Positions 1 to 10,422 of a stretch of 64,000 nucleotides of DNA are shown one piece after another. Positions within the stretch are counted from its first letter, which is position 1. The number at the start of each line of letters is the position of its first letter. Position numbers and translations under genes: made by a program. Origin of the DNA: Coenobita brevimanus (Eukaryota > Arthropoda > Malacostraca > Decapoda > Coenobitidae); contig JAVRFU010003718.1 of the NCBI GenBank assembly GCA_032717465.1, forward strand, positions 2,415,389 through 2,479,388, written 5' to 3'. The notes under the pieces are model-generated. The model did not search any database and was not told where the DNA came from. It saw only the letters and a list, made by a program, of their open reading frames with translations.

Positions 1-730
1 CAATGTGTAGGAAGAGGAATTGGAAAGTTAATGTAAACAAAAGTAAAGTTATGGTGTTTGAGAGGAATGAAGTCACAGAGTATGCAGTGAGGTTGGATGG
101 TGAGGATATGGAGAATGTGAGTGCATTCAAGTACTTGGGTAAAGTGATGAGTAAGGATGGAACTTTGGGGAATGAAGTGCATGAAAGGGTACAGCAGGGA
201 AGGCAGGTTGTTGGTACACTGAAAGCAGTGATGAGAAATAGGGAGGTGAGTATGGAAGTTAAGAAGTCACTCCATGATAGTATTGTGATCCCTACCCTGA
301 CGTATGGAAGCAAGGCGTGGATCTTGCAAAAGGGGAACAAGTCAAGAGTCAGAGCAGTGGAAATGAGTTACTTGAGAGGAGTATGTGCAGTGACGTGGAG
401 GGACAGGTTGATGAATGAAGAAGTGAAGGAACGTTGTGGGGTGGATGTGGATGTGGTTGAGAAGATTAGGAGAAATAACCTGAGGTGGTTTGGACATGTG
501 AAGAGAATGGAGAATGACTAAGAGGATGTATGTAGGTGAGGTGGAGGGAGGGAGAGGGAGGGGTAGACCGAGGATGAGGTGGAGGGATGGAGATGAGAGA
601 TATATGAGGGAGGGGAGGGTGAGTTGGGGGGAGGGTAGTCAAATGGTGGGTGACAGAGCGACTTGGAGGCGTTTTGTGTGCGGCCACCCTTTGCGGGATT
701 AGGCCATCGGGCTATAGATAGATAGATAGA
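1..730 (+). pseudogene. RTE-clade LINE, 3' end (copy R1, subfamily A), cut by window start
   Basis: Codes for the C-terminal quarter of an RTE-type endonuclease/reverse transcriptase. The open frame 3-521 starts inside the region after the RT catalytic core and contains the conserved FKYLG..MSKDGTLG, RVQQGR and LTYGSKAW blocks shared with the intact copy at 44667-47675. The frame is broken near 516, where the sequence passes into the Arg/Gly-rich GRGRGRPRMRW tail in another frame (514-702). The element ends about 12 bp after the stop in an (ATAG)n tract (712-730), which is the tail of this family. It is the mirror copy of 12695-13423. Non-functional fragment; anything upstream lies outside the window. 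Confidence 0.85.
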
Positions 731-1237
731 CATTGATTAAACATATGAAACATGTATAACACTCATCTATCGGTGGTAATGTTGTGTTGGAAGAGGGAAG
801 CTAGCAGTCTCCTGCTGAGCAGTGGTGCCAGATTCCCAAACCCATATTATCGTACACGGCACGTTAAAATTATCACTTTTTCATCAAAATTATCTCACTC
901 ATAAACAAAGGCATTTTTCACATCTGTTCCAAAATCTTTATGCCTCTATAATATCCTCTTTCCAGATCATCACCATTCCCCTTGTACATCATCATCAACA
1001 CTGAATCCTGTGTTGCCCCATGAGGAGCGTAAGTGCCCGGGGCTAGGCAAGTTGGACCTGACATTTAAGATGAGAGTCAGCAGCCTCACTCATCCCTCAG
1101 TGGCATTACTTGAGCATTAAACCCCAACCACCCATCTCATATAAACCTGCACTGCCTCAATCCAAATGGAGTGCCTTAATTACCCACTAAATCACCAGGT
1201 GCCATCATTTGCTTATATGATTACCACCCAGCATAGT

Positions 1238-1268
1238 AAATGGTTTCCTGGTGTACAGGAAACCATTT
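1238..1268. other. Perfect 13-bp hairpin
   Basis: AAATGGTTTCCTG (1238-1250) is exactly complementary in reverse to CAGGAAACCATTT (1256-1268) around a 5-nt loop. The same hairpin is present in arm 2 (about 12157-12187). In the third copy (about 18735-18765) it is degraded by two changes in one arm. It lies just downstream of the LINE RT fragment, read on the minus strand. No function can be assigned. Confidence 0.8.
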
Positions 1269-1770
1269 GCCTTGTCACACTTCTCTTGCCCACATATACA
1301 ATTACACTATTCAGCCAATTATCTGGAAAAACACACTCATAAATAATCATATTTATAAAACCTGTAACTATCTTCACTCCTATATCTCATGAGGCCTTCT
1401 CCATTTCAGCAGTCAACCCAGACACAGTTGCTGCCTTCCCCACCTGCATCCCTTCTATTGCCCTGCTCACAGTAGCAGCATCAAGCAAAGGCCAACAGCC
1501 AAACGCTGGATCTGCTGGCTCCAAACCTTCCCTGTCCCAAACTCATCATTTAACAACCAGTTGTAATGCTCTCTCCACGCATCTTGAATATCCTCACTGC
1601 CCACCACTACCTTTCCTTCAACATTCTTCACACACTGATATCCCAATATTCCCTCTTCATCTGATTTGCCACCTTAAGTATCATAGTCTTCCTCTGCACA
1701 TTATTAAGGTTGTCAAGTAAATGTCTCTGAGACTCAGATTTTGCCCTGAAAACCTCTTATCTACCCCTAT
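1269..1770 (-). pseudogene. Decayed LINE reverse-transcriptase N-terminal fragment
   Basis: On the minus strand, pieces in several frames resemble the region just upstream of the RT palm in a LINE family. They include a Leu-Leu-Asn-(Asp/Glu)-Glu-Phe block and a Val-Gly-Lys-Ala-Ala block followed by Thr-Ala-Glu-Met. The same family is represented by 25475-25785, where the reading is clearer (MEVGKVAGVSGLTTEML then YECVVPDDW). Many frameshifts; assignment rests on that similarity. Copies lie at about 11700-12156 and 18240-18734. Confidence 0.5.
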
Positions 1771-2447
1771 GCTTGCCACTAAACTGTGAAACTATTTTTG
1801 AACAAGTCAGCCAAGCAGCATAATTTCTATGAAAGTATAGTTCACAAGAAATGAGCTGACAATTATCTTACCTAACTTCTTATACCAAGACGTAGACTCG
1901 TCACATACCGAACAAACCACATTTTCTGGCCCTGAGTCGGTCAGTTAATAACCAGCATCGGTCACAAAGCCCTTTTCACACTCGCTGCACTTAATGTGAA
2001 AACTTGAATTTCACTGTCCCCTCATCATTAGCATTTTTAGTTTTTCAATCACTGTCCAACAAAGACACTACCCACATCATGTAACACCTAACACATTTTA
2101 TCTGACTGTCCAAATCTTACTCTTGTTCGCATTAAGCTCCCACACCACACAATAAAGTTAGTGCGGAACTGCACACTCAGTTATTATATGAAATGAAGGG
2201 CAAGGAAATAAATAAATAAATGCTTCTCCACACAACAACAGTTAACACAACAGCTTAGGCAGGCAGCAGCTGGTATGGGACGCGGGTCATGTGGGTCGGC
2301 TTAGATTAAACAACTCTACCAGCGACCAACAAAAGTACAACACAGGAGTTGTAAACACATGAACCTACGTGGAAATCCACTAGCTAAATGCACCCACTTC
2401 CCACTCTGTTTCTTCCGTGCAACTGAGAGATATTAACATGCTGGTGA

Positions 2448-2622
2448 ATAATTAACAGAAAAATTAAATCTTTGTGTTATTGCACGTTGGATACTTCCCT
2501 CTGCCCGAAATTGGGACTCTGCTGTCGTTCCAGATATTTTTCTGGCTCCCTGGAATGTACCTACATCTTTAGGTGGTAAATCAGATCTGGATGATGACGA
2601 TGATAACAATGTTGAATTGTAA
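2448..2622 (+). pseudogene. Conserved coding tail (unidentified) with poly(A) signal
   Basis: An open frame of about 58 codons follows an in-frame stop and reads ..CVIARWILPSARNWDSAV.., then an Asp-rich end (five Asp, Asn-Asn-Val-Glu-Leu) before TAA at 2620-2622. AATAAA follows at 2632-2637, so the unit looks like the 3' end of a transcribed gene or element. The same peptide end recurs on the minus strand at about 10806-10980, 14205-14385 and, for the last residues, 32945-32995. I do not recognise the family. Repetition in four places argues for a mobile element ORF or a repeatedly copied retrogene. No start or upstream domain is visible. Confidence 0.5.
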
Positions 2623-2722
2623 ATAACATTCAATAAAGTTTGTTTCATTTAACCTGGCCTCCCCATCACCCCTTACAGCCAGCCCAGTCCACAGGCAAAA
2701 CAGACAGAGAAAAAGGGCATAA

Positions 2723-3140
2723 TACAGTATAAGTCCCATTATTCGGCATCTATGGGACCAGGATGATGCCGAGAAATTAGATTTGCCGAATAATCAAAAA
2801 CCTACCCACTCAGTACTTTAAATATATTGGTGAACACTTATCGCCACTTATGGTACGGTATTACAACTGTGTTTGGAGAGAGTACTGTATACTGTACAAT
2901 ACTGCAATCAATACAGTACTATACCTAAATCTGAAATATATATATATATATATATATTAGTGAACATATACAAGGGTAATGACACAGTAGGCCTACAAGT
3001 CAAATAACACTTCCTGGATGGCCGAAATGATACGGAATATGACCTACCAGCTCAGTACATCACTTGTATTGGTGAACTCATCACTACTTATATTATTACA
3101 AATATGTTTGGAGTGAGTACTGTATACAGTACTTTTTCCA
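2723..3140. mobile_element. Tigger/pogo-like terminal inverted repeat fragment
   Basis: After a TA dinucleotide, CAGTATAAGTCCCATTATTC begins at 2725, the style of a Tigger/pogo (Tc1/mariner) terminal repeat. The paralogous stretches at 14100 and 32835 read GGTATATTATGC or GTATATTATGC without it, so they are empty TA sites. Inside, a block around CTCAGTAC..TATTGGTGAAC is repeated (2808-2905 and 3048-3140). A diverged opposite end (..GGACTTTTACTG then TA) is seen at 9650-9668. No transposase is encoded. Confidence 0.55.
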
Positions 3141-3217
3141 AACAAAATAAAATAGTCGGAAAATTGCATAAAATAAAGTAAAGGGATCTGAATTGGTAAG
3201 GTCTTTCTGATGAAAGT
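3141..3217. other. Short unassigned spacer
   Basis: AT-rich sequence between the Tigger-like fragment and the tail of the next RTE copy. No gene, repeat unit or motif seen. Confidence 0.5.
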
Positions 3218-6200
3218 TATCTATCTATCTATCTATCTATTGCCAGATGCCTCAATCCCGTTTGGGGTGGCCACAAACAAATCGCCTCCAAGTCGCCCTG
3301 TCCCCCGCCATTTCACTCCCCTGCTCCCAACTCACACCCCCCTCTCTCATATACCTCTCCACCCCATCCCTCCATCTCATCCTCGGCCTCCCCCTCCCTC
3401 TTCCCCCCTCCAACTCGCTCACATACACTCTCTTCGTCAGTCTTTCACCCTCCATCCTCTCCACATGGCCAAACCACCTCAGTGTGTTCCTCATAACGCT
3501 TCCTATCACATCCACATCCACAACGCTCCTTTATATCCTCATTCGTCAGCCTGTCTCTCCACGTGACTCCACAGACTCCTCTTAAATAACTCATTTCCAC
3601 TGCTCTCACTCTTGACTTGTGTCCTTCCAACAACGTCCAAGCTTCACTTCCGTACGTTAGAGTTGGTATCACAATAATGTCATGTAGAAACTTTTTCACT
3701 TCCATGCTCACTTCCCTGTTTCTTATCACTGCTTTCAAGGAACCAGCAACCTTTCTTCCCTGCTGCACCCTTTCAAGCACTTCACCCTCCAAACCTCCAT
3801 CCTTACTCATCACACTACCCAAATACTTAAACGTACTCACATTTTCCAATTCCTCACCATCTAACCTCGTTGTACATTCACTACCTTCACCTCTCTCAAA
3901 GACTATCACTTTACTCTTCCCTACATTCACCTTTAGGTTCCGCTTCTCACATACTCTCTCAAACTCATCCAACAAGCCTTGCAGCTCCCCTTCGTCTTCA
4001 CTCAACAACACAGTATCATCTGCAAACAACAGTACAGGGAGTTTCCAAACACTATCCTCTCTCACCAGGGCCACTCCAACATCCACTACCCTACCTTGTA
4101 CCTCTTTTATTACCTCATCCATGTACAGATTGAACAACCATGGAGACATGACACATCCCTGTTTCAAACCAACTTTCAAAGAGAAAAATTCACTTAGTTC
4201 ACCATCTACACGCACTGCAGCCTTAGCACCATCATACATACTCTTCACAGCATTCAACAACTTCCCATCTACTCCATATATTCTTAACACTTTCCACAAT
4301 CCTTGTCTATCCACCCTGTCATATGCTTTCTCCAAATCCATGAAAGCCGCATACCACTTCTTTCCCTTCTCTAGAAACTTTTCCACTAAAGATCTAAGAA
4401 TGAATATCTGATCTACACAACCTCTTCCCTTCCTAAAGCCTCCCTGTTCTTCTCCAACTAATTTCTCTGTTCTTTCTCTAACTCTGTCTATAAGTATCCC
4501 ACCATACACTTTTCCTATTATACTAAGAAGACAAATGTCCCTATGATTACCACACACTTCTTTTCCCCCTTTTCCTTTGTACAAGGGAATAATTATACCT
4601 GACTTCCAATCCTCTGGGACTCTACCTTCCTCCCAGGCCAATCTGCACATCTTCCACATCCATTCTACTACTATCTCTGCCAGATGCTTCAGCATTTCAC
4701 CACACTCTCCATCAATTCCTGGGGCTTTCCCTGATTTAACTTTCTTCATTGCTTCCGCAACTTCTATCCTACTGATTTCTTCCTGTCTTCTCACCTCCCT
4801 CCTTCTCCCAGCCATTCCCCAGCCACTTATACTCGCATTACTTCCATCCTCTACGTTCAACAATTCCTTAACCCCTACACCGCGGGCTTGTTTACCAATA
4901 ACTTGCGTGTGCCGCGGGGTTATTTGGGCTCCGACAGACTCTCAAAAAATATTTGCCAAAAATCAGTTATTAGTCCTAGAATAATAAAATTATATATGCT
5001 TATGGCACATACCTTCAGCTTTCTCCTGGAATGATTGTTGAGCCTTCGTCGGTTACCGTAGGACTTGTGGAGACCTCTGAAGTAGGGTAACGAAGTCTCC
5101 ACTTTACACTTCCCGACAACCCGTAATATGATTACCACAGCCAGATACAAACACTATAAACACTATTCTACAATTTTCAAGTAGTTTGGGATCCATACTA
5201 AAAAAAAAAAACACTGTGAAAGCAATGGAAAATTACGAGCGCGTCTGATCGTCGCACTGGCACTAGTTCGCTCTTGGTAGTCTGTCATTTATTATTCATA
5301 AAACCCCTCACACTTTATATTTCTATTACTATATAACACTTATATATATCTATAGTCTTTATCCATAAGTTTCCTTCAGTAGTATTAGTTTATTGTCACT
5401 GTAGGGATTCAATTTCTTTCAGTAAAATACGTAGCATTCACTTTCTCGTCCTGTATACTGGCATTGAGAGTGAATGTCACTTTCATCTTCACTCTCATAA
5501 CTCATAGCATTCAGACATGCTAGAGTGAAACTTTCACTTTCATTACTCCTAGGGTATATACTCGTATTCTTATAATACTACTCATTTACATTTCTATTTA
5601 CGTTCTCTATTTTATTTACATTATTTACATTTCTATTTTATTTACACTGTTGTGCACTGTCACTTGAAATAACTTATAAAACTATTTTCCATTGTTCACG
5701 TATATTTACATTCATTACTTTCACTTGCTGTTTACACATTATTTACACATTATTTACAATTCCACTTGCACTGTTTTTACTCAATAGAAAGATCGTAGTC
5801 ACTCTTTTATCAATTGTCAGCCCTTTACCTCTTTCCACACGAGGTTTAGTAGGGGGTAAAGGTCACAGGGCCATTTGCATGGGGGTGAAAAAAGGCCTTG
5901 AAGTCAGCAAGAAGAAACATACGTACTCTCACTTCGGAAGTTGAGAGAGAACTGAGTGATAACGGAGGACCACCAGCGTAGATGCCTGCTAGGGGTTATT
6001 CAGAGTTACCAATATTACTTCTTGAAACAGCTAAGTCTAGCACTGATATGATTGGCAGGAAATCTAGACAATACATTATAAATTTGGTAGTTCTAGGTGA
6101 ATATAAATATCACTTAGGTTGCTCCCTTCCCTCCTTACATGTATATTTATTACGAAAACAGATTAGAGGCCTACTTAGGAGATATATATATATTCAGAGC

Positions 6201-8278
6201 TACCAATGTTATATCTTGAAACAGCTTTGTCTAGCACTGATATGATTGGCAGGAAATCTAGATAATACATTATAAATTAGGTAGTTCCAGGTGAATGTAA
6301 ATATCACTTAGGGTTCTCCCTTCCCTCCTTACATGTATATTTATTACGAAAATAGATTATAGGGCATATTTCAAGGGGAAAAAAACAGCGAAAATTAGCG
6401 AACGAGTGCATGTGAGGTGTTGTCAGGTGATAATTAGCCAATTACAGGTGTATGGCACTCTCACTTACCTTATTTCTTTCTTGTATATATTATTTGGTAT
6501 AAGAATAGGACATAGGGCTTATTTCAATGGATGAAATCAGTGAAAAATTCCAGGGAAGATTTACTTAGCGTAGCACGGCCGGAGCAGGCGTAGAGGATAG
6601 GGTAATGGAGGGGGGTAGGGAGGAGTCAAGAACGGGGAGAAATGGCTAAATTGTCAACAATGGATGGGAGTACAGATGAGATTAGGAGTGCTGACTAGTG
6701 TTGGACATAGGCAGTACCGATAGATGATACAAGCCCCCACTTGGAAGCCCGGGTGAATTCAAAATAACACAGAATCACAAAAGCGACGCCCCGCGGTATG
6801 ATCCCTTGCTCCCAAGCGTCACGAAAGTGACGCCCCGCGGTTAAGGGGTTAAAGTGTTCTCTCCATCTGCTCACTTTTTCTCCCTTCTCCACTAGTAATC
6901 TACCATTTTTATCTTTCACTCCCCTGCTAACTTCACTTCCACCCTGTCTTACTCTTTTCACTTCTCTCAAGAACATTTTCTTACAGTCCCTCCACTTTAC
7001 ACTCAAATTCCTTCCAAATTCCTCATCCACTCTCTTCTTACTCTCTCTTACTAATCTTTTCACCTCTCTCTTCCTTTCCACATATAACTCTCTCTTCCGC
7101 CTCTCAACTTCTTCCACGCCCCTATTTCTCACCCATTCATTGTATGCTTTCTTCTTTTGTGCCACAGCCTGTTTCACCTCTTCAGTCCACCATGCTGTTC
7201 CTTGCACCCCATCCTCTTTCTCTTCCTTCCACACACCACATCACATGCTGTACATATTTCTCCTGTAAATATCTTACACACACCTTCCACGTCTCCCATC
7301 TGCTCCAATTCATATTTGCCCAATCGTTCCTCCACTTCTCTCTTATACTCTGCCTTTTTCTCATCTTCTTGCAACCTTTTCCACTCTCCTTGCAACTACT
7401 CCTTCCTCTCGTCTTTCCCTTCTTCTATTCCTCCATCTCACTTGCATCCTAATTCTGGCCACCACCAAGTAGTGGTCAGAAAGTCCACTCCCCCAACCTC
7501 TATACACTCTTGCATCCTTTACACATCTTCGCATCCTTTCATCCACACACACATAATCAATCATTGCCTTCCTTTCATTCAGTTCACCCCCCACCCTTCT
7601 CATCACTCGCCATGTATACCTGTGGATCATTTTATGCCTGAAGAGGGTATTGGCTATAACCAACCCCTCCCAGCACAAATGTCCACTAACGCACTCCCAT
7701 TCTCATCTATCTCGGCAGGCACACCCCACTCACCAACTATTCCATCCACCTTCACATTACCAACTTTACCATTCATATCACCAATCAAAAACACTCTCTC
7801 ATTCCTTACAAACTTTTCCATGCACACTTCCACATTTGTCCAGAACTCTTCTCTCACTCTTCTAGCACGATCTTGCGTTGGCGCATACACACACACAATC
7901 GCCCACATTTGTATTCCAACTTTCCACTTTACCCACACAATCCCTGACCCAACTGATCCATACTGTCTTATGCTCTTCTTCCATCTTTTACTCACAACTA
8001 TACACACTCCTTCCTTTGCCCTCTCATTCTCATCTACTCCTGCACATATACCCCATCCATACTCCCATTCTCTCACACTTTCTCCTCTCCATTTTGTTTC
8101 AGTTATTCCACATACATCCACTTTCGCACCCTCAAGCACCTGGACAATCTCTCTCTCTTTCACCTCATCATTCGCTCCTCTTACATTCCATGTACTCATT
8201 ACCAAGTCCTTTGTCCGGTCCTGGGTCGTCATCGTTTGGTCAGTCCTTGTCCGAGGCTTCTTGTTTGTTTTTTTAGTT
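3218..8278 (-). pseudogene. RTE-clade LINE copy R2 (subfamily B), split by a TTAA element
   Basis: Minus-strand element with its (ATAG)n tail at 3218-3241. The ATG is at 8230-8232 (MTTQDRTKDLVMSTWNVRG). The 5' end stops at 8278, lacking most of the structured 5' UTR seen in full copies. The N-terminal part (7654-8232) carries endonuclease motifs TWNVRG, ITETKW and GDMNGKVG; 7361-7678 gives IDYVCVDE and SDHYLV in a shifted frame. The RT half (3445-4863) has YDRVDR, LKQGCVMSPWLFN and LLFADDTVLL. Frameshifts occur near 3530, 7660 and 7390. The element is interrupted at TTAA 4868-4871 by a 1,977 bp insertion; the uninterrupted version of the junction is seen at about 28990 in copy R7. Confidence 0.9.
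4872..6848. mobile_element. TTAA-flanked non-autonomous DNA transposon, family PBn1 (copy 1)
   Basis: Flanked by TTAA at 4868-4871 and 6849-6852, the piggyBac target duplication. The termini are imperfect inverted repeats: CCCCTACACCGCGGGCTTG on the left, and CCCCTTAACCGCGGGGCGTC reading inward from the right. The right subterminal zone holds a GTCACTTTCGTGAC hairpin and a second degenerate copy. The interior has only short frames and no transposase, so it needs a transposase in trans. It contains a tandem duplication of about 200 bp (around 5998-6365). Inserted in the LINE R2. Inverted relative to the copies at 30250, 42082 and 58460. The family name PBn1 is mine. Confidence 0.85.
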
Positions 8279-8339
8279 ATATTACTATTTGCATCAATGC
8301 AAGGAGAGTACTGATGGAAACAGTAATGTATTCCATGAA

Positions 8340-8943
8340 CCCCTTAATAACCTCCGACATTGAACAACCCTTTACAGTACCGATGTCGAGTTAGTGAGCT
8401 ATGGAGTCAGAGGGTCAGTTAATCTCAGATGTTGTCGCCTCATTTGGTAAATGCACCGTAACTTTATTAATTCTCCAGTCAATCATAGCGAATCATAGCA
8501 TGCGTTTAGGGAGCTAAAAAACACATTTCTAGGTGCACCAGACGATTATCTTCACATCTTATAAGAAAATGGAAGAAATTAAATCCCTCCCTGAGTACGT
8601 AAAGTTCTTCCATTCTTCTGAAATCAATTTATTTTTCTTAAAGATGGGAAGATAATCGTCTGGCTCACCTAGCAATGTGTTATTTAGCTTCTAAATCCAT
8701 GTTATGATTCGCTATGAGTCATGGAAAGATTGATAAAGTTACGGTCTATTTACCAAATGGGCGAAAACATCTGAGATTAACCGACCGCCTAACTGCTTGG
8801 AATCGTAGCGTAGTCATGCAAACATACCAGTGACCTTCATTCCCTCCCCATAATTGTTCAGTTTTCTTTATAGCTCACACTCACTTAACATCACTGACAT
8901 CGGTACTGTAAAAGGTTGTTCAATGTCGGAGGCTATTAAGGGG
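8340..8943. mobile_element. Palindromic TTAA-type MITE (foldback)
   Basis: The sequence is one long inverted repeat: CCCCTTAATAACCTCCGACA at 8340 is mirrored by ..TGTCGGAGGCTATTAAGGGG ending at 8943, and the arms continue with modest divergence to a centre near 8590-8620. The right flank is TTAA (8944-8947); the left flank is TGAA, a probable mutated TTAA. No coding capacity. It probably represents a piggyBac-type miniature element. A 22-bp direct repeat (ATATTACTATTTGCATCAATGC) lies on both sides (about 8280-8301 and 8951-8972). Confidence 0.75.
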
Positions 8944-9420
8944 TTAATGGGATATATTACTATTTGCATCAATGCTCTCTCTTTCACGTTAAGCACAAAA
9001 ACAAACAAAAGAATGAGCACTAAATGTACGTTTAACTTTCATCAGAGAGACCTTAGCAATTCATATTCCTCCAGATTATTTTTAAGTATTTTTCTGACTT
9101 TTGGTTACGTTAGGTTTGGTTAAATACAGTTAAACTCGGTTAGGTTAGGTTCAGTTAAACAGGACAGTCCCTTCCACCATTATGCTGAGGAATAAAAATA
9201 CTAGAGCTGTCACAGCCGTACAGCTAAAAACAACGGGGAAACTGATTTAACAAGCAACATTTATTTATGGGTAATGCAGTACAGTGTCGTGGGCTACTCA
9301 ATTACCGGTAAGTCATTTTCAGGAAGGCATCAACAATGAAAGAATTTCAAGAATTAGCGTGGGGGCTTGGAACGTAACCCTCGCTAATTTGGTGGGGGTG
9401 GTTACTGTAGTGTATGATAC
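8944..9420. other. Unassigned non-coding stretch with short TTAGG-like motifs
   Basis: No supportable gene. It contains GGTTAGGTTAGGTT around 9140-9153 and related TTAGG-type words, too short to be telomeric. Confidence 0.5.
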
Positions 9421-9668
9421 TGTGCAATATTGTAATCAATACAGTACTATACCTGAATCTGAATAAAAATATAAAAATTAGTGAACATACAGAAGTGTAA
9501 TGAAACATTAGGCCTACAATCCACAGATATCACTTCCTAGACTGCCGAGATGATTCCGGACATATGCCGAAAAATCAAAGATTTTCGCAAATGGGACTAT
9601 TTCTCAAAACTGCCGAAATGTCGGCTCTACCGAACAATCAGCTGCAGAATAATAGGACTTTTACTGTA
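9420..9668. mobile_element. Tigger-like terminal fragment, opposite end
   Basis: The block 9420-9560 is a diverged direct relative of 2880-3035 (shared ..AATCAATACAGTACTATACC.. and ..TTAGGCCTACAA..). It ends in AGGACTTTTACTG followed by TA at 9667-9668, the inverse of the CAGTATAAGTCCC end at 2725. No transposase. Confidence 0.45.
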
Positions 9669-9684
9669 CTTGACAAATGTAAGC

Positions 9685-10130
9685 AAGAACCCAAGTTGTA
9701 TCATATGTTTGTTAATGGCAAATCTGAAACAAAAGGAAGGAATCAACAAACTGAAAGTAGAAGGAAAGGTCTATAAAGATATGCGGCAATGCAAGTTGAA
9801 ATGATGAACAAAAGTTTCAAATAGGTTTTCGCTTAAGAAAGTGATTTCGTGGAGGGGAGGGAGTGACTAGAATTGTTGTGATAAAAGATGTAAAACTGGA
9901 AGTGAAGGAAGTGTATAAATTACTGGAAATTCAAGATGTAAGGGAAACCCCAGGGCTGGGCAGAATCACTAACTGGGTACTGAAGGGATGCAGAGAACAA
10001 CTGGCAGATAAAATTTACAGTTAAATTGTGTGTTCTCTGGAAGAAGTGCCAAGAGAATGGAAGAGGACCAATGTGGTATGGCAGAATCCCGATTTAAGAC
10101 AAAACAAAACAACGATCTTACAATAACAAA
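9685..10130 (+). pseudogene. Jockey-like LINE RT fragment (decayed)
   Basis: Plus-strand frames spell INKLKVEGKVYKD at 9740-9777, then IKDVKLEVKEVYKLLEIQDV, NWVLKGCREQLADKI and CSLEEVPREWKR, with internal stops. This is the region before RT motif 1 of the same family as the minus-strand fragment at 31661-32240. Truncated before the catalytic core and non-functional. Confidence 0.6.
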
Positions 10131-10302
10131 GGCATATCATTTTCTCCCATAATTACTTAATACCACGGTAATACCAAACCACTCAATTGCACGAGAGAAA
10201 CTGTGGGAAACGGGTGTGTTAAGGTATTGTATTTCAAGATACAACTCGTGTGTTATGCTTTTGTTGGTCACTGATTGGCTTCCTCGACCCAATCCAACCC
10301 AC
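10131..10302. other. Unassigned non-coding stretch
   Basis: Low-complexity AT-rich sequence; nothing supported. Confidence 0.4.
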
Positions 10303-10422
10303 GTGACCCATGTCACATATCACCTGCCACAGCCTGCCTCACTGTTGTGTAGACAGTCGCTGATGAGTTCACCAATACAAGTGACCCATGTCACATATCA
10401 CCTGCCACAGCCTGCCTCACTG
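10303..10422. repeat. Short tandem duplication at the inverted-repeat breakpoint
   Basis: A 42-nt block beginning GTGACCCATGTCACATATCA occurs at 10303 and again at 10381 (period 78). The second copy ends exactly where arm 2 of the inverted duplication begins (10423). Confidence 0.8.

Larger units (their letters stand above)
1..3005. repeat. Arm 1 of a 3.0 kb inverted duplication
   Basis: This segment is nearly identical to the reverse complement of 10423-13423. The two match from the window start (paired with 13423) to ..ACAAGTCAAAT at 3005 (paired with 10423), after which they diverge abruptly. Differences are few: single substitutions, a changed stretch around 1561-1600 against 11818-11870, and a small indel near 2490. 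It contains the R1 LINE end, a decayed LINE RT fragment, a coding tail with poly(A) signal and a Tigger-like end. Arm 1 continues beyond the left edge, so its true length is unknown. Confidence 0.9.

Noticed and set aside
822..1004. 60-codon frame identical in both inverted arms (also 12421-12603)
   Set aside because: Identity follows from the duplication of the whole segment; no domain, start context or partner signal seen.
7157..8314. Long plus-strand frame of 385 codons, rich in Ser, His, Pro and Thr
   Set aside because: It is the antisense of the RTE endonuclease on the minus strand; the same shadow appears opposite every RTE copy.
9100..9160. Telomeric TTAGG repeat
   Set aside because: Only two or three adjacent units mixed with variants, far from a chromosome end context; the same applies near 25935 and 26480.
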